Source of the DNA: Coccinella septempunctata
Lineage: Eukaryota; Arthropoda; Insecta; Coleoptera; Coccinellidae
Length of the DNA stretch: 64,000 nucleotides
Direction of reading: 5' to 3'
NCBI RefSeq assembly: GCF_907165205.1
Contig: NC_058191.1
Span: 6,016,501 to 6,080,500 of the forward strand
Below, piece by piece: positions 32,682 to 45,054 of the stretch. Within the stretch, counting starts at the first letter, position 1; each line of letters opens with the position of its first letter. The position numbers were made by a program, and so were the translations under genes. The notes beneath the pieces were generated by a model, which saw nothing but the letters and a program-made list of their open reading frames with translations, had not been told where the DNA came from and did no database searches.

Positions 32682-33051
32682 ATCATAAAGGGAGAGAAAA
32701 AAAGGCCAATAATCCCACAATCTTTATTTTTGATTTTAGAATATTACACCTGGCAAATGAGGGTTATATATATGCATTGATTCTAATTAGTATTTGACGC
32801 CATCTTATTCTTTTGTTTCATGACAAAAGGACCATTCATTGTAATAGATTTATTTGGTTTTTAGAGTTGTAGCTTGTATGTAAGTGTTGTCCTTTTTATT
32901 GTTTATAACCTTTTCACCTCATGTTGAAAACTTTTGTAGAAGACTTTTTTAGAAGACTTGAGAATGAGACTAATGGAAAAGTCTCGAAACTAGACGTCAC
33001 AAAAAAAGATTGTGGGATTAAAAGACCTTTTTTCTCTCCCTTTATAATGAA
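32682..33051. mobile_element. Foldback element, about 370 bp
   Basis: Inverted arms of about 45 bp: ataaagggagagaaaaaaag.. aatcccacaatcttta and the inverse near 33005-33050. No clear target duplication. The interior near 32955-33000 (gagac..gtctcgaaac) vaguely recalls the Penelope repeat motif but lacks the ribozyme core. Confidence 0.7.
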
Positions 33052-34480
33052 GATATTATTAAAAATTGGGTGAGTTATTTCAGAAATAAATTTTCCTCGA
33101 TGGAGCAATATTCTACTGGTATACTTCACTTGGATGGATTTTAACACCAGCAGTGTAGATAATAGTCATCACATCACATCACATCATATGCACATTGAAT
33201 AATTTACTATTTAAGATTAGGCTTTTTCTCAACAGAGGTTGATACATATCACAGCAAATCGTTCAACAAAGAAATGAAAATTATGGACGGTTTTCGAGAT
33301 GACGAAGTTGGACAAACCATAGATGAACACAATAAAAGTTGGTGTGAGGTCTGTATTATTGGAACGCCAATACAAAATTTTGAAACCAAGACAAAACAAT
33401 CATACGTTGGGAGTAACTATGTCCTAAATGTGCTTTTCCACTTGCACTTAGTTAATGTCATCATTGTTCACATTTTGGGTAGATGAAGTAACTTTAGTAA
33501 AGTCATAAGTTCAGTCAACATCAACCTTCAAAATTTCATAGCCTACTTGACGACGACTTTTTTGGACGCACGTGCTCTCCTTGAAAAACTGAAAAGCCGA
33601 TAAATTTTTTGTTCAGAATTAAAATCCATTTTCGGCAAATTATTTCAAATTTGAACTATCAACAAACCATCTGTCCAATTTGGTAGAAATTTCGTGGACT
33701 CTATTGTGCATGTATATGTGCCGCTTGCTCTCAACACATTCAGAATCGTTCATGAAAATATTTCCGAACTCCATTCAGAAAAACAATGGCAATACGTTAT
33801 TCGAATTCGTCCACTTCGTATTCTCTACACGACAGCTAAAACTACCTCTAATTATAACCCATTACATTTCGCCCTGTCATATTGGAATATTGTTTTTGTT
33901 GGAATTGAAAACTCGCTTTTCGAATTACAAGCTAGCGCATCCAGAATTGGAAGGTTCCATTTATCAAAAATATCAACAAGCGACAAACTCCGCTCCCAAA
34001 TGCATTCATTACCATCGATGGCGTCGTCACACGAAATGTCAATTCATGAAAGGAATTGAAATGAAAGCTTCAAGCGCGTCTGACGTGAAATTCAACGTTA
34101 GAGGCGAATTCTTTGGAAGCATCGTAATGTAATTCAATTCACTGAACGATTACTGTTTCCTGTTTTCACACAATACCTAACGGCATTATTCCGTGGAGTT
34201 CAATACTACGATACTATTGATTCCTCATTTTAAAAATCAAAGAAGGGGACCTTCCAAACTGTGACCAAAACCTCATTATAGCTGATGAATTGAATTGTTT
34301 GGATTTTTCGTACTTTCTGTATATATTTTTCAGAACTTACCAATTTCTACTCAGGAATTTTCTCAGATTAATTTTTGACATCATACGAAGCATTGGTACT
34401 CTCAGTCTTTTTTAGACGGAAAAAACTACACATTTACACATTTTCTTATCTTTGTTCACTTTGTTGAATTAATTTCTCAA
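33052..34480. other. Unassigned, with unrecognised open frames
   Basis: Plus frames at 33274-33486 (70 aa) and 33680-34132 (150 aa, overlapped by a 121-residue frame) show no family feature. An inverted copy of the tgcgttcaaaaaaattc repeat lies at 33535-33578. Confidence 0.35.
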
Positions 34481-35488
34481 TGTTCTCACTAAGATTGTTG
34501 TAAAACTTCTTAACTACTCATTTAAGTTATTCCATTTCTTGTCTTTTCATTCAATTCTGGTGCTGAATTGAATCTGGTGCTACTCAGAAGGTAATGTACA
34601 CTCAGTTTTCTCAAAATTATTACATGCTCCATTTCAAGGTCCTTCTCATGATTTCATTATGAATGAAACGTGTCCACGTGCGAGACTATAAAAAGTTTAC
34701 AAAAAATTTTGATCATTCTCATTATTTACTGCTCAATTAACAGTTTTTCTCGAGTCTTCTCAATCATGAATAAATATTTTATCATATTTTACACCTGTAC
34801 TAGATTTTCAGACCTCTCTCATATAGTAATAGGTATGTAGCACCGGAATTGAATACTTCTTACGTCTGTTCATTGATAATGAATAGTAATTTATTGTTTT
34901 CTCATTATCATTTGTTTCATTTGAATCAGACAACTCTGATGTTCACCTCTTACGTACATATGACTTATTACTGTTGTCGAGTTTCAGATGAATGAGTCCC
35001 CATGTTCTCCAGGGTGGACCCTGGATTCAGTAGTTTTCTTTCAGAACACGATGTGAACTTCACACATATGGTTCATGGGTCAGTGGTACCTGGTTGATAC
35101 TGGTTGATAGTCTCTCTTCCTTGGCTCCACCCTGGAAGGCCTACTCTGGTAATCGTGCACACTCAATAGGTATGATCTACTCGTTGTAATTTGTATTTTC
35201 ATTGATACATTCTCATATTCATTCATCGTAATCGATATACATGTTGGTTTTCAGCCTTCTGCACTTCTCGAAACCAACGATTAGTGGTTTCCCTCATTAG
35301 TACTCTCGATTTGTACCTCTCATAATTTATCAATTGTATCTTCTGTATTTCTGATGGACGTTCTAGTCGTGCTTACTTACAAGCAGTTCGTTTCTGTAAA
35401 TGTTGTATTCATTGATAAATTCTTGCGCTCTTCAAGACCAACGTAATGGATAGTAATTATACTCAGATTAAGATGATTGTTCTCCTCA
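34481..35488. other. Pyrimidine-rich AT-rich stretch
   Basis: Strand-biased sequence with many scattered tctcat/ctcat words. Also a short inverted pair ccagggtgga (35010) / tccaccctgga (about 35124). Nothing coding. Confidence 0.4.
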
Positions 35489-35749
35489 TCTAATATATAA
35501 AATTCTCGTGTCATAGTTTTCGTTACCATACTCCTCCGAAACGGCTAGACCGATTTTGATGAAATTTTTTGTGCTTATCCGGTATCTATGAGAATCGGCC
35601 AACATCTATTTTTCATCCCCCTAAATGTTAGGAGTAGTCCACCCCTAAATTTTTTTTTATTTTTTAGACAAAATTTTTAGTTTATATTTTTTAATGATAC
35701 AACATGGAAATTATTTATATGGCAAAACAACGTTTGCCGGGTCAGCTAG
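35489..35749 (+). mobile_element. Non-autonomous Helitron
   Basis: Starts TCTAATATATAAAATTC and ends GGGTCAGCTAG, between host A (35488) and T (35750), the standard A|T target without duplication. An 18-nt hairpin (GGCAAA/TTTGCC, 35721-35738) lies 11 nt before the CTAG end. The interior motif ctccgaaacggctagaccga and the end aacgtttgccgggtcagct are typical of arthropod Helitrons. 261 bp, non-coding. A similar empty site (tctcctcatttaa) occurs at 35826. Confidence 0.93.
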
Positions 35750-36605
35750 TTTAATTATAATATTCTTGCCCTTTCCATATTAATTATAATATTCTAGCAC
35801 TTCCTCAGATTAATTAATTCTGCTCTCCTCATTTAACGTATACTCATAGTTACATTATAATGTTTGGTCATCTTAAATTCAATGTATTGATCAATTTGCA
35901 TTGATTGCTTTGTCACTATAAACGCTGTGTTGATTTTGAATATTTTGAACTTGTCAAAGTCTAAGTCTGACCTCAAGTGACTTCTCCTTTTAACTGCTCT
36001 GGATTACCTATATCTTCTTTTAGTTGAATAATGTCTCTTCGAGTCTATAGATGTTGTTGATATTTGTTTTTTATTACTGTATTAGCTTTATGCAGGTTAC
36101 TTATTCATTTTATGACTATAAACGATATACAATAAATGTTTTTGTAACACCTCCACCTCAATTATCTCTTTTTCACAAAATCATATAACCCCTGATTGCG
36201 AACAATTGATAAGTTTTGTGTTATCGATAATACTCAGTTGACATATGTTGAAGAACTAACCGAACGCTACTCAGAACTCTTTCGAGATTAATTTCAGCCA
36301 AAATACGAAATATTGGTTTCTATTACGACTATATGTCTCAAAGAGCTGTAAAAATTTCAGAGAAAGTTGTAATTTATTTTTAGTGACACTGTTGGAAGAT
36401 TTATTAATAAAATCATGATTAATCTACCTCAGGAGCCTAGTTTAAACAATCTTCAAATAAGGAATGCGCAGAGTTTTTTTGGTACCTGAAATAAGCATAT
36501 CCTGGTTCTGCTTCCTTCACTCTATGGACTATTTAAAGGTCATCGCGGTTTACTTTCAGGTTTCAGGTCTCGAAATTTGGAAGGATTTGGAAGAGATATG
36601 GTTGA
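35750..36605. other. Unassigned AT-rich stretch
   Basis: Short diverged repeats around 35750-35840 (taattataatattc; cagattaa..tctcctcat). Nothing else seen. Confidence 0.4.
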
Positions 36606-36609
36606 AATA

Positions 36610-37827
36610 CGAGGATGTATCGATATCTAGTATCTAGTTAGCCTAGACCAGTTCCATGCATAAAAAAAATACCATAGCAACTAAAAATAACGCATTGCAA
36701 GTGTCAGTGTGAAGTTTGAGGTCAAAAAAGTAAACCAGAAATACGCAATGAATTAAAAGAAAGAAGATGTCCACCGAATTGTGAAAATCGAAAAATTGCA
36801 GTATCGAGCCATCATCAAGTACCTGTATTTAAAAGGGTTAAGAGGTAAGCAGATTTACGGAGATATGCTTAATACCCTTGGTTATCGATTTCCTTCGTTT
36901 ACGACCGCGAAAAATTGGACTGCAAGCTTCAAAAGAGGTAAATTTTCCATTGAAGATGATGACCGATCGGGAAGGCCAGTTTCTGTGTCAGTCCCCGAAA
37001 ATATCGATGATTTTTATCAGAACGTCGAATTGGGCTGAAATGGATATCTAAAGCACCGAATATTTCATACGAACGCGTTCATCATATAGTTTACATCAAT
37101 TTGGACATGAGAAAAATTGCTGCAAAATGTTTGAATGTTGAACAAAAGCGTGCAAGAGTAGAAGCATCGCGTTCGATCTGTCCTCGATTTGAAAACAATG
37201 TAGAACTCTCAAACTCTTGTTACAATGGATAAGACTTGAGTACATTTCTACGATACAGAAACAAAGCAACAATCGATGAAATGGTGACACTATGGTTCTT
37301 CAAGACCTAAGAAGTTTCGTTTCCAAAAATCAGCTGGAAAAGTTCTTGCTTCAGTTTTTTGGGATTGCCATGGAGTAATCATGATTGATTTTTGGTTAAG
37401 GGTAGAACAATAACCGGTGATTACTATTCGACATTACTGACCACTCCACGGGAAAAAATTAAAGAGAAAAACGCGGAAAGCTATCCGAAGGTTATTCGGT
37501 TTTGCAGGACAACGCCCCTGCACACAAATCTCCTGTTGCCATGCAAAAAATTCGTGATTTAGGGTTTGAATTACTAGAACATCCCCCTGATTCACCAGAT
37601 TTGGCTCCATCCGATTAAGTCGTAAATTTTCTTCCAACGAACGAGGAGGTAATAGAAGCTGTGGAGGTCTGGTTTGCAGAGCAAGAAGAAACATTTTTTT
37701 TGAAAGGTCTCTAGACGTTGCAGGTTCGCTGTAATAAATGTATGCAATTAAGAGGAGAATATGTTGAGTAATATAATATTTTGACATTGAAATTTTGTTT
37801 GGTTCTATAGTAGGCAATATATCCTCG
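36610..37827 (+). pseudogene. mariner transposon with broken transposase (copy 2)
   Basis: Complete to both ends: cgaggatgtatcgatatct after TA (36608-36609), and ..caatatatcctcg before TA (37828-37829). The N-terminal frame 36781-37038 (KIEKLQYRAIIKYLYLKGLR.. DDDRSGRPVSVS) is followed by frameshifts. The first catalytic block is altered (ATGGATAAGACTTGA gives MDKT and a stop where DETW is expected). LQDNAPAHKS is still readable near 37505. The third block breaks off after SPDLAPSD.., where a deletion removes the sequence around 37617. Non-functional, but useful for defining both element ends. Confidence 0.9.
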
Positions 37828-37859
37828 TAAGTGAATGATATTTGTGACATTGCACCTTT

Positions 37860-39079
37860 GATTAAACTTTACAGGCTTTTCGAAATTCCAATGTCGTCTG
37901 GCGAGAAATCGAATCCAAAGTTTATGACGGCTGAAACCGTTATGTGCCGTTCAATGAACTACGACTATAATGAACAATTGCTCGAAGGTGGTCAAATTTA
38001 ATCATTGCATGCAAACGATAGTATGTTGTAAGGTTTCCACTGGATTGAATCCTTTAATCTCCACTAACCCACCACGATCCAATCGCTACATATGACCTAC
38101 TTTTCATAACTGCATTATTTCCGCTGACACCAACAAATCCACCATCTCGCAAAATTTATGCAATCCAATCCAGCACCATTTTCATCGATGGATTTCAATT
38201 AACTTCAAGCTCGAATAGCAATTCACCACATCCGACGCTAACGTTAATTACGTGAACCGATTATCTGATAGGGATAGAAAACTTTATGAAATTCAAACGA
38301 AAACCCCAATACAATGTGGTTTCGAATTAATGACGCTGTCGGAATTGAAGCCCTTAATGATAATTGGAATGAAGTGGATCCGTGGAACCGCCGTGATAGC
38401 CAACTGAAACTTTCGCACCTTTGAGGGTCACGTTCGAAATTAAACAGTTAATTACTGATATGAGCCTGTCAGGCACAAAACGAAGCTCGAATCAACGCAT
38501 ACTTTATCACTTCCAATGGTGGGAACATAATAGATGCTTATTGGCGAACGTGACTAAGGGTTGTCAGAAGTTTCTTATGGAATTACAGGGCATACGAATC
38601 TCTCCAACACGCCAAATGCCATCGATATCACGTTTTCGAGCGCATTTTTCTAGTGCTTTTCCATAGCATTACATAGTAGTATTCAGGAGCGGGTTATCCA
38701 CGAAAGAGGGTTTCGAGTAGAATAACCCACTTGAAAGGATCGAGATATTCCCGACCAGAATAAGTACGATTATGATTTACTATTAAAAATTACTATTCAA
38801 TGGTAGAATGGTCGTAACGAGGAAAATGGTGCATCTGATAATAATTACAATTGGAATAAGAATGTAATGAATAGAAATGAGAAGTTTTCAAGTACTCGTT
38901 CAAATTCTTAACATAACCTGTCACCGATCCAAGTACTGAATAGACCCAACGCTGATTGAAGAAAAGATTGGAAAATATTCAGCTTACGCCAAAGAAAAGT
39001 TTCATCTGTGATTATATCGCAATATTAATTTCGCTGACAAAAATTTACAAAGACCTCCTACCTGTCACATATAATAGGT
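37860..39079. other. Single-copy, GC-richer stretch
   Basis: No repeats or recognisable transposon. The frame 38421-38666 (81 aa) shows no domain. Several taattaac/ttaattac words occur around 38236-38460. Could be host regulatory sequence; unproven. Confidence 0.3.
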
Positions 39080-39215
39080 CTATAGATAACTGTTTATTCA
39101 CAATACCAACCTGAATTCTGCAACATAAAATCTTAATTTATGGGTTATTACTAACTCAAATTGGATTATTCATAGCCACCCGGGATGTCAATCATTCTTA
39201 AATTGGAACATGATC
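39080..39215 (+). mobile_element. Partial MITE copy (family of 48510-48937)
   Basis: aataggtctatagat, caataccaacctgaattc, aaaatcttaa.ttatg and gatgtcaatcattctt match the right third of 48510-48937 in the same order. The right end is diverged and the left part is absent. Confidence 0.75.
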
Positions 39216-39359
39216 GTCACAAGCACTACTGAAATCGCACGGTTCTAACAGACCAGAAAATTACACAAAACAGACCTGTCCTAAATTATAGGAGTAACAC
39301 TGAAAACAATAAACAGAAGCAGAGGAACGGGAGGATTCAGACTAGAAAGCCTCATTTTA

Positions 39360-40640
39360 CGAGGATAAATTGAAAAATTCTTAGTCTACTATAGAAGCCA
39401 ACAAAATCTCAATTTCAAAATATTTTATTGCTCAACATATTCTCCTCTTAATAGGATACATTTATTATAGCGAACCTGCAACGTATCTAGACCTTTCAAA
39501 AAAATATTTCTTCTTGCTCAGCAAACCAGACCTCCACAGCTTTTATTACCTCCTCGTTGGAAGAAAATTTACTACCTTTTAAACTTTTTCTCATTTGACG
39601 AAAGGGATGATAGACGGATGGAGCCAAATCTGATGAATAAGGGGGGTGTTCTAGTAATTCAAACCATATATCACGAATTTTTCGCATGGCAACAAGAGAT
39701 TTCTGGGCACGGTCCTTGTCCTGCAAAAACAAAACACCTTTGGATAGCTTTCCGCGTCTTTTCTCTTCAATTTTTTCCCGTAAAGTGGACAGTAATGTCG
39801 AATAGTAATCTCCAGTTATTGTTCTACCCTTGTCCAAAAAATCAATCATGATTATTCCATGGCAATCCCAAAAAACTGAAGCAAGAATTTTTCCAGCAGA
39901 TTTTTGGACACACAACTTCATAGGTTTTGAAGAACCAGAATGTCGCCATTTCATCGATTGTTGCTTTGTTTCTGGATCGTAGAAATGTACCAAAGTCGCA
40001 TCCATAGTTACAATTCGGTTTAAGAAGTCTACATCGTTTTCAAATCGAGCACAGATCGAACGCGATGCTTCTATCCTTGCAGGCTTTTAGTCAACATTCA
40101 AACATTTGGGGATCCATTTTGCAGCCATTATTCTCATGTCCAAATTGACGTGATGAACGCGTTCGTATGAAATATTCAGTGCTTCAGATATCCGTTTTAG
40201 CCCAATTCGACGGTCTGATAAAATCATGTCATGAACTGCATCGATATTTTCGGGGACTGACACAGAAACTGGCCTTCCCGATCGGTCATCATCTTCAATG
40301 GAAAATTGACCTCTTTTTAAGCTTGTAGACCAATTTTTCACGGTCGCATTCGAAGGACTTTGATCACCGAGGGTATTAAACATATCCTCGTAAATTTTCT
40401 TACCTCTTAACCCTTTTAAATACAGGTACTTGATGATGGCTCGATACTAAAATTTTTTGATTTTCACAATTTCGGTGCACATCTTCTTTCTTTTGATTTA
40501 TTGCGTAACTCTGGTTTACTTTATTGACCTCAAACATCACACTTACACTTCTAATGAGTTATGGTTCGTTGCTATGGTAACGCAATATATTTCTTCTGCA
40601 TGGAACTGGTCTAGGCTAACTAGATATCAATACATCCATC
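39360..40640 (-). pseudogene. mariner transposon with broken transposase (copy 3)
   Basis: Minus strand. The 3' end cgaggataaattgaaaaa follows TA (39358-39359). The 5' end (gatgtattgatatctagtta, plus 40618-40637) has lost its outermost bases. Frames: 40383-40087 (MFNTLGDQSPSNATVKNW.. RIGLKRISEALNISYERVHH) and 40005-39496. In the latter all three catalytic blocks are damaged: MDATLVHF for MDETWVHF, LQDKDRAQKS for LQDNAPAHKS, and SSDLAPSVYH with the last Asp replaced by Val. No activity is possible. Confidence 0.9.
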
Positions 40641-40774
40641 TCTGTCCAGTAGCAATAAATAATTTGGCGTTGCCAAATTTTTAGTTGTTTTAGTTTCTAT
40701 AGGGACCACAGCAATAATTGAGTGAAATTTAGCAGCTCTCTTCTACTAGAATATCCTTCATGAAATTCTCTAAT

Positions 40775-42050
40775 ATACAGGCTTTTTTTCGACAGAAAAT
40801 AGAACTCATCAAAATAAGTCATTTAACAAAAATTGTCTACATAAAATATCCAAGATGGCTGAGATACAACCTCTAGAAGTTCGACAAAATTTCATTGAAT
40901 TTCAAGTACGGGACTGTGGAAGGTGACTCCGGCATCGCAAAAGCGAAACAAAACAAACATATGGCTGGACAATGAATGGTTCAGTACCAAGTTCATCGGG
41001 TTAGATGCAACGGGTCACTTTTGAGAGAATCATAATTGTTGTATCGTGCAATTTACGATGAAAAAAAAGTTGAAAATCGAGGCAGTGTTGAAAAAGTGCT
41101 TTGATGTTTCCCCATTTCATCCCATTTTTACAACGATTGTTAGAATGTTCGAACGAAAAGATTATGATGGGCATTGTGAAAAAATTCGTGAATAATCTAG
41201 ACGAAGTTTATCGGTAAGATTTTGAAGTATTATTCTATTTTTTACACTTGTGTCCTAAGTCTTTTCTGTCATTTGGTATCGAAATAAGCCATTTCATAAA
41301 ATCGTGATAGTTCCAGAGTTTCTATTTTCATTACCACGTATATATCGAACGAGCCAATATTCTAAACGAAACCACATGAGGGGATAAGTTTTTCCCACTG
41401 ATTTGCGTAAATTTAGCTAACAAACGGTGTATGGTCGTATAAGGATCTATTTCAGTAATGATTTTCAATTTTTTTTCAACTTTGTCATTTTGAAAGTTTT
41501 GTTTAGGGGATTTCTGGTGAAACGCTTCATTTTGACCAGTTTAAAATTCTGTTGAAAAAAAAAGGGTTGGGTATATGCCTTAAACCGTTTCAACAGCTAT
41601 TGCCGAGAGCTTTGCGAAAAATTACGACGAATTTTTTTGGTGAGACTTTGAACTCATCTTTCATTTTCTCACACTTAGTCCAACGTAGGTATTTTTTCTC
41701 AGTTTGTATCGAAATGGGCCATTTCAGAAAATCGTTTAAGTTACTGAATAATGAGAAAAATTCGGCAATTATAAATTTTCATTTTAATTCCCCTGTAAAA
41801 ATCGAACAAATATCCTGAAGGAAACCATATGGTTGAGTCAGTCATCATATGATAAAATTTTCTCATTGCTTTGCGTTTATTCAGATATCTAACAAATGAT
41901 CTAGGGTCGTAATTGCAATAATCTTTTCCAATATATTTTCAACTTTGTCATTTTGAAAGCTTTGTATAGGTGATTTTTGGTGGAACGCTTTGTTTGCCAG
42001 TTCTATCTTCTGTTGAAAAAAAGCCTCACCTTCAAATACACCCTGTTTAT
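40775..42050. mobile_element. Decayed DNA element with internal tandem duplication
   Basis: Left end acaggctttttttcgacaga and a diverged inverse on the right (tctgttgaaaaaaagcct, about 42010-42027; caccctgt at about 42043). Inside, 41180-41575 and 41600-42030 are diverged direct copies about 430 bp apart (tatcgaaat..gccatttca, aactttgtcattttgaaag, ctgttgaaaaaaa). Short decayed frames only. Confidence 0.6.
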
Positions 42051-42890
42051 CGTGCAATACTTGAAATATGTTAGGTCTGAAGAGACAGAGTACAAGAATT
42101 ATTGGTCAGGTAGTAAGATGTAGGCTATTCTAAAATTAACCTTCTTCTTTGTTTCTTTATTTATTTTTCTTTTTTTGTATATATACAGAAAACTTTCTCG
42201 TTTTTTCCTCAATAAGACTCAGTGGCGCATCACGAAATGTTATAAACACCGAAGTGAGATTTGATCGATTTCTTTATTCACGATTTGTCACAGGCAGTTT
42301 CGAACAAGCAAAGAAAAACGACAACAAGAATCTATTATTTCAGCCTTTCACTAACTGCTTCCCGTGCCACCTCGTGCGGAGGAAACACGCAATCCGCGAA
42401 TCCCTGCTTAATGGTGTCTGAAAATTTCGATTAAATTATTATATACCGGCCCCTGAATGTTACATAATAAAAGGCCCAATAATTCAAAGAAGCGTTGGCG
42501 CGAAGCATCGTTTGTTGGAAATTCAAAGCACAGTTACCCCGCGAGATCCTGCGATATTTCATTCTATCGGCCCGTCGGTGAAATAGCATAGGTGATGTTG
42601 GAATTTTCGTGTTTTATGTTCAACCAGGCGGCCTTTCAGATATAATTTTTCATTTTTCTAAGTCGAGTCATGCTTAAAACTCAGCAAGATGTCTCGGGTT
42701 ATTTATATTTTCCTACGTACTACCCGGCGTGAATTTACGATGTCTTGGAAAAAGTTTTTGGATGGATTACCATAAAGAATTCTCATGTTGAGTTAGGAAG
42801 AGAAAAAGCAATGTCAGAAAAAGTTTCACGATCCTGCGTAGTTTGAATCGATTAAGTAACGGCTTTTTCTGAATGAAATTTTTTGAGCTT
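42051..42890. other. Unassigned, partly GC-richer
   Basis: 42200-42780 is single-copy and richer in G+C, with no recognisable frame or RNA. The 90-residue frame 42149-42421 has no domain. Confidence 0.3.
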
Positions 42891-42893
42891 TTA

Positions 42894-43019
42894 GGCCTGG
42901 TTGTGCAATTCAGGATTAAGTCGAGATTTAAGTTAATTCTAGATTAACCTGACCGAATTGAACGGAAATGTCAAAATCAATTCAAGATTAACTTTAATCT
43001 CGAACTGAACAACCGGGCC
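42894..43019. mobile_element. 126-bp Harbinger-like MITE
   Basis: Inverted ends ggcctggttgtgcaattc / gaactgaacaaccgggcc, pairing over most of the element. Flanks are tta and taa. GGCC..GTT ends with a TTA/TAA context recall PIF/Harbinger MITEs. That assignment is inference. Confidence 0.7.
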
Positions 43020-43107
43020 TAAGTACTGTATTGATTATTGCATCTAGGTAATATTAATTTTAGTTCAGCAAATTTTGCGCGCAACTTAGCATAGGACGGT
43101 ATTTCTA

Positions 43108-44312
43108 TACTGCATTCACATTTATTCTAGCAGTCGGTTGGCCATGAAATAATTTTCTCAAGTTTTTGTAACTAGAACGGAGTAAGGTTGGCACTCATGA
43201 AATGTCGTTAATGTCATAACGCCGTTGCCACAACTTATATCAATTAATATTACGAAAATGCCGCATGTAATTGAAGAGACAGGGTTTCAGAAAGTGCTAT
43301 TTAGAATTCAGGTCCTCTCATTCAAATAGTTATACCCTGATATTCTAAAATCCACAATACGTCAGACGGTAGCAAACATATTCAATGTAAGAGAATAGAG
43401 AATTTATATAATGTTTCATCTGAATCTAAACGACTTATATTTCAGCTGAATATTTCCACAATCAGAAAGATTGTGAATGGAGAGGATGACAAAGAATTTC
43501 CTTCTATTGGGAGACCCAAAAAAGTAGTGGCATTTGAGAATTTTATGTTAGTGAAGTAATGCGAAAAGTTTACTACAGGATTTTAGATGAATGTCATCGT
43601 AGAATAAGTCCGCGACAATTGATTTTTCCATTTTTCATTTGACTTGTCCTATACATTGTAAATGTCTTAAGGTACCAATAAATACCTAATTATTATTATA
43701 TCAATGCATTAAGATGAACAGCCACAAATACGCGCCAGTTGTCCTGTTAATTGTTTATTCATGTGAAATTTTTGTTCAAGGGTGAAGTTCATCTTGATTG
43801 AAACTTCCTTTAATCCTTTTTACTTATATTGATGCAAGATGATTTTTGTTGAAGAATTTAACATTCTTGTAATTATCTGTTAATTCCTTTGGGAGATGCC
43901 CATTCCTAACCACTGCAACATATGCATTTCATCTTTAGGTTAATATTTTTGAAATTTACAACTGATGTAACGTATTCAAACTTTAGCCAAAGAAGACAAC
44001 GAACATTAACTCACCTCAAGCTAGTGCATATTGTGATATTATACTGATCTCTTGTATTTTCCATGCAACTAACTGGATTTGGTATGCCTTAAATCAGTTT
44101 GTATAAACTTCAATTATGTTCGTCACATATTTCGACATTGTGATAAAATATGTGATAACAGAAACTTTTACGTAGTACGGGCAACATAGCGTTGATTTAA
44201 AACCCAAAAATGTTTTGACAAGCGTCATAACCCCACATTTTCGTACTATATAGAGTGAAATGTGTAAAATTTTCATGGCCAACCGATTGCTAAAATAAAA
44301 GTGAATGGAGTA
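43108..44312 (+). mobile_element. Tc1-like non-autonomous element, full-length copy
   Basis: 1205 bp; tactgcattcacatttattc..aaaataaaagtgaatggagta, with TA on both sides (43106-43107 and 44313-44314). Same family as 7367-8585. It retains the helix-turn-helix remnant (about 43345-43557; LNISTIRKIVNGEDDKEFPS, IGRPKKVV), with the presumed intron from gtaagaga to tttcag. Confidence 0.93.
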
Positions 44313-44568
44313 TAGTTCCCAAATTCTAAACTGAATTATTTTGGACGCTAAGGCTTGGGAGTCTTGGGACCCTGAGTTGTAGCAGTTAACAGCACGGTTA
44401 CTGGCTGGGATCATGATATGCTCGCGGTGGTAGTAACGAATCGAGCATTAGAATGCTCAACGAAAATATCACATAGCTACTTTTCAAAAATTTCAAGAAA
44501 CAATCGCTACTGAGTGGGGCACCGAATATGGCAGTTGGAAGCAGGTATCGTAGGCATATTTAATGAAT

Positions 44569-44883
44569 GGAAAGGCAATTCAATTTCCTGCATGAGTGTA
44601 TTTTTTTTTCATCGCTTTATTTTTATACAGAGTGACTCAGTATTTCATCAATAACTTTCAAACGCCGAATTTGGATTTTTGAGATGGAAAAAACGCTTGG
44701 ACGGGCCAAAAAATGAAGAGGGGCAGTGATATCGAATTCATTTTTTAACCCGTCCGAGCGTTTTTTCCATCTCAAAGATCGAAATTCAGCGTGTGAAAGT
44801 TATTGATAGAATACTGAGTCACTCTGTATAGTAATAAAGCGATGAAAAAAATACACTCATGCAGGAAACTTAATTGCCTTTCC
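44569..44883. mobile_element. 315-bp near-perfect foldback element
   Basis: One long palindrome. ggaaaggcaatt at the left and aattgcctttcc at the right end the arms, which contain gcatgagtgtattttttt, atacagagtgactcagtatt and gatggaaaaaacgct in both orientations around a short centre (about 44720). The inner atacagagtgactcagtatt is the usual MITE end in insects. The pairing runs about 50 bp beyond it, so flanking DNA has also been copied in inverted form. Confidence 0.85.
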
Positions 44884-45054
44884 AACAAGGTGCTGCTCGA
44901 CGTCTTTTCCCTATTCAAAAATGAGAGCTGTTAGGGGTTGCGGCTAGAGAGGTAGTGATATCAAACTCATTTGAACACCCTTATTTGTCCCCCTTTCAAC
45001 AAAATGTGACCTGTCTGAACGTTTTTTCGTTATTCCATCGCAAAGCTCCATCTG

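Noticed and set aside
32950..33000. Hammerhead-like motif in the foldback element
   Set aside because: gagac/gtctcgaaac resembles stem II and GAAAC, but the CUGANGA core is not there.
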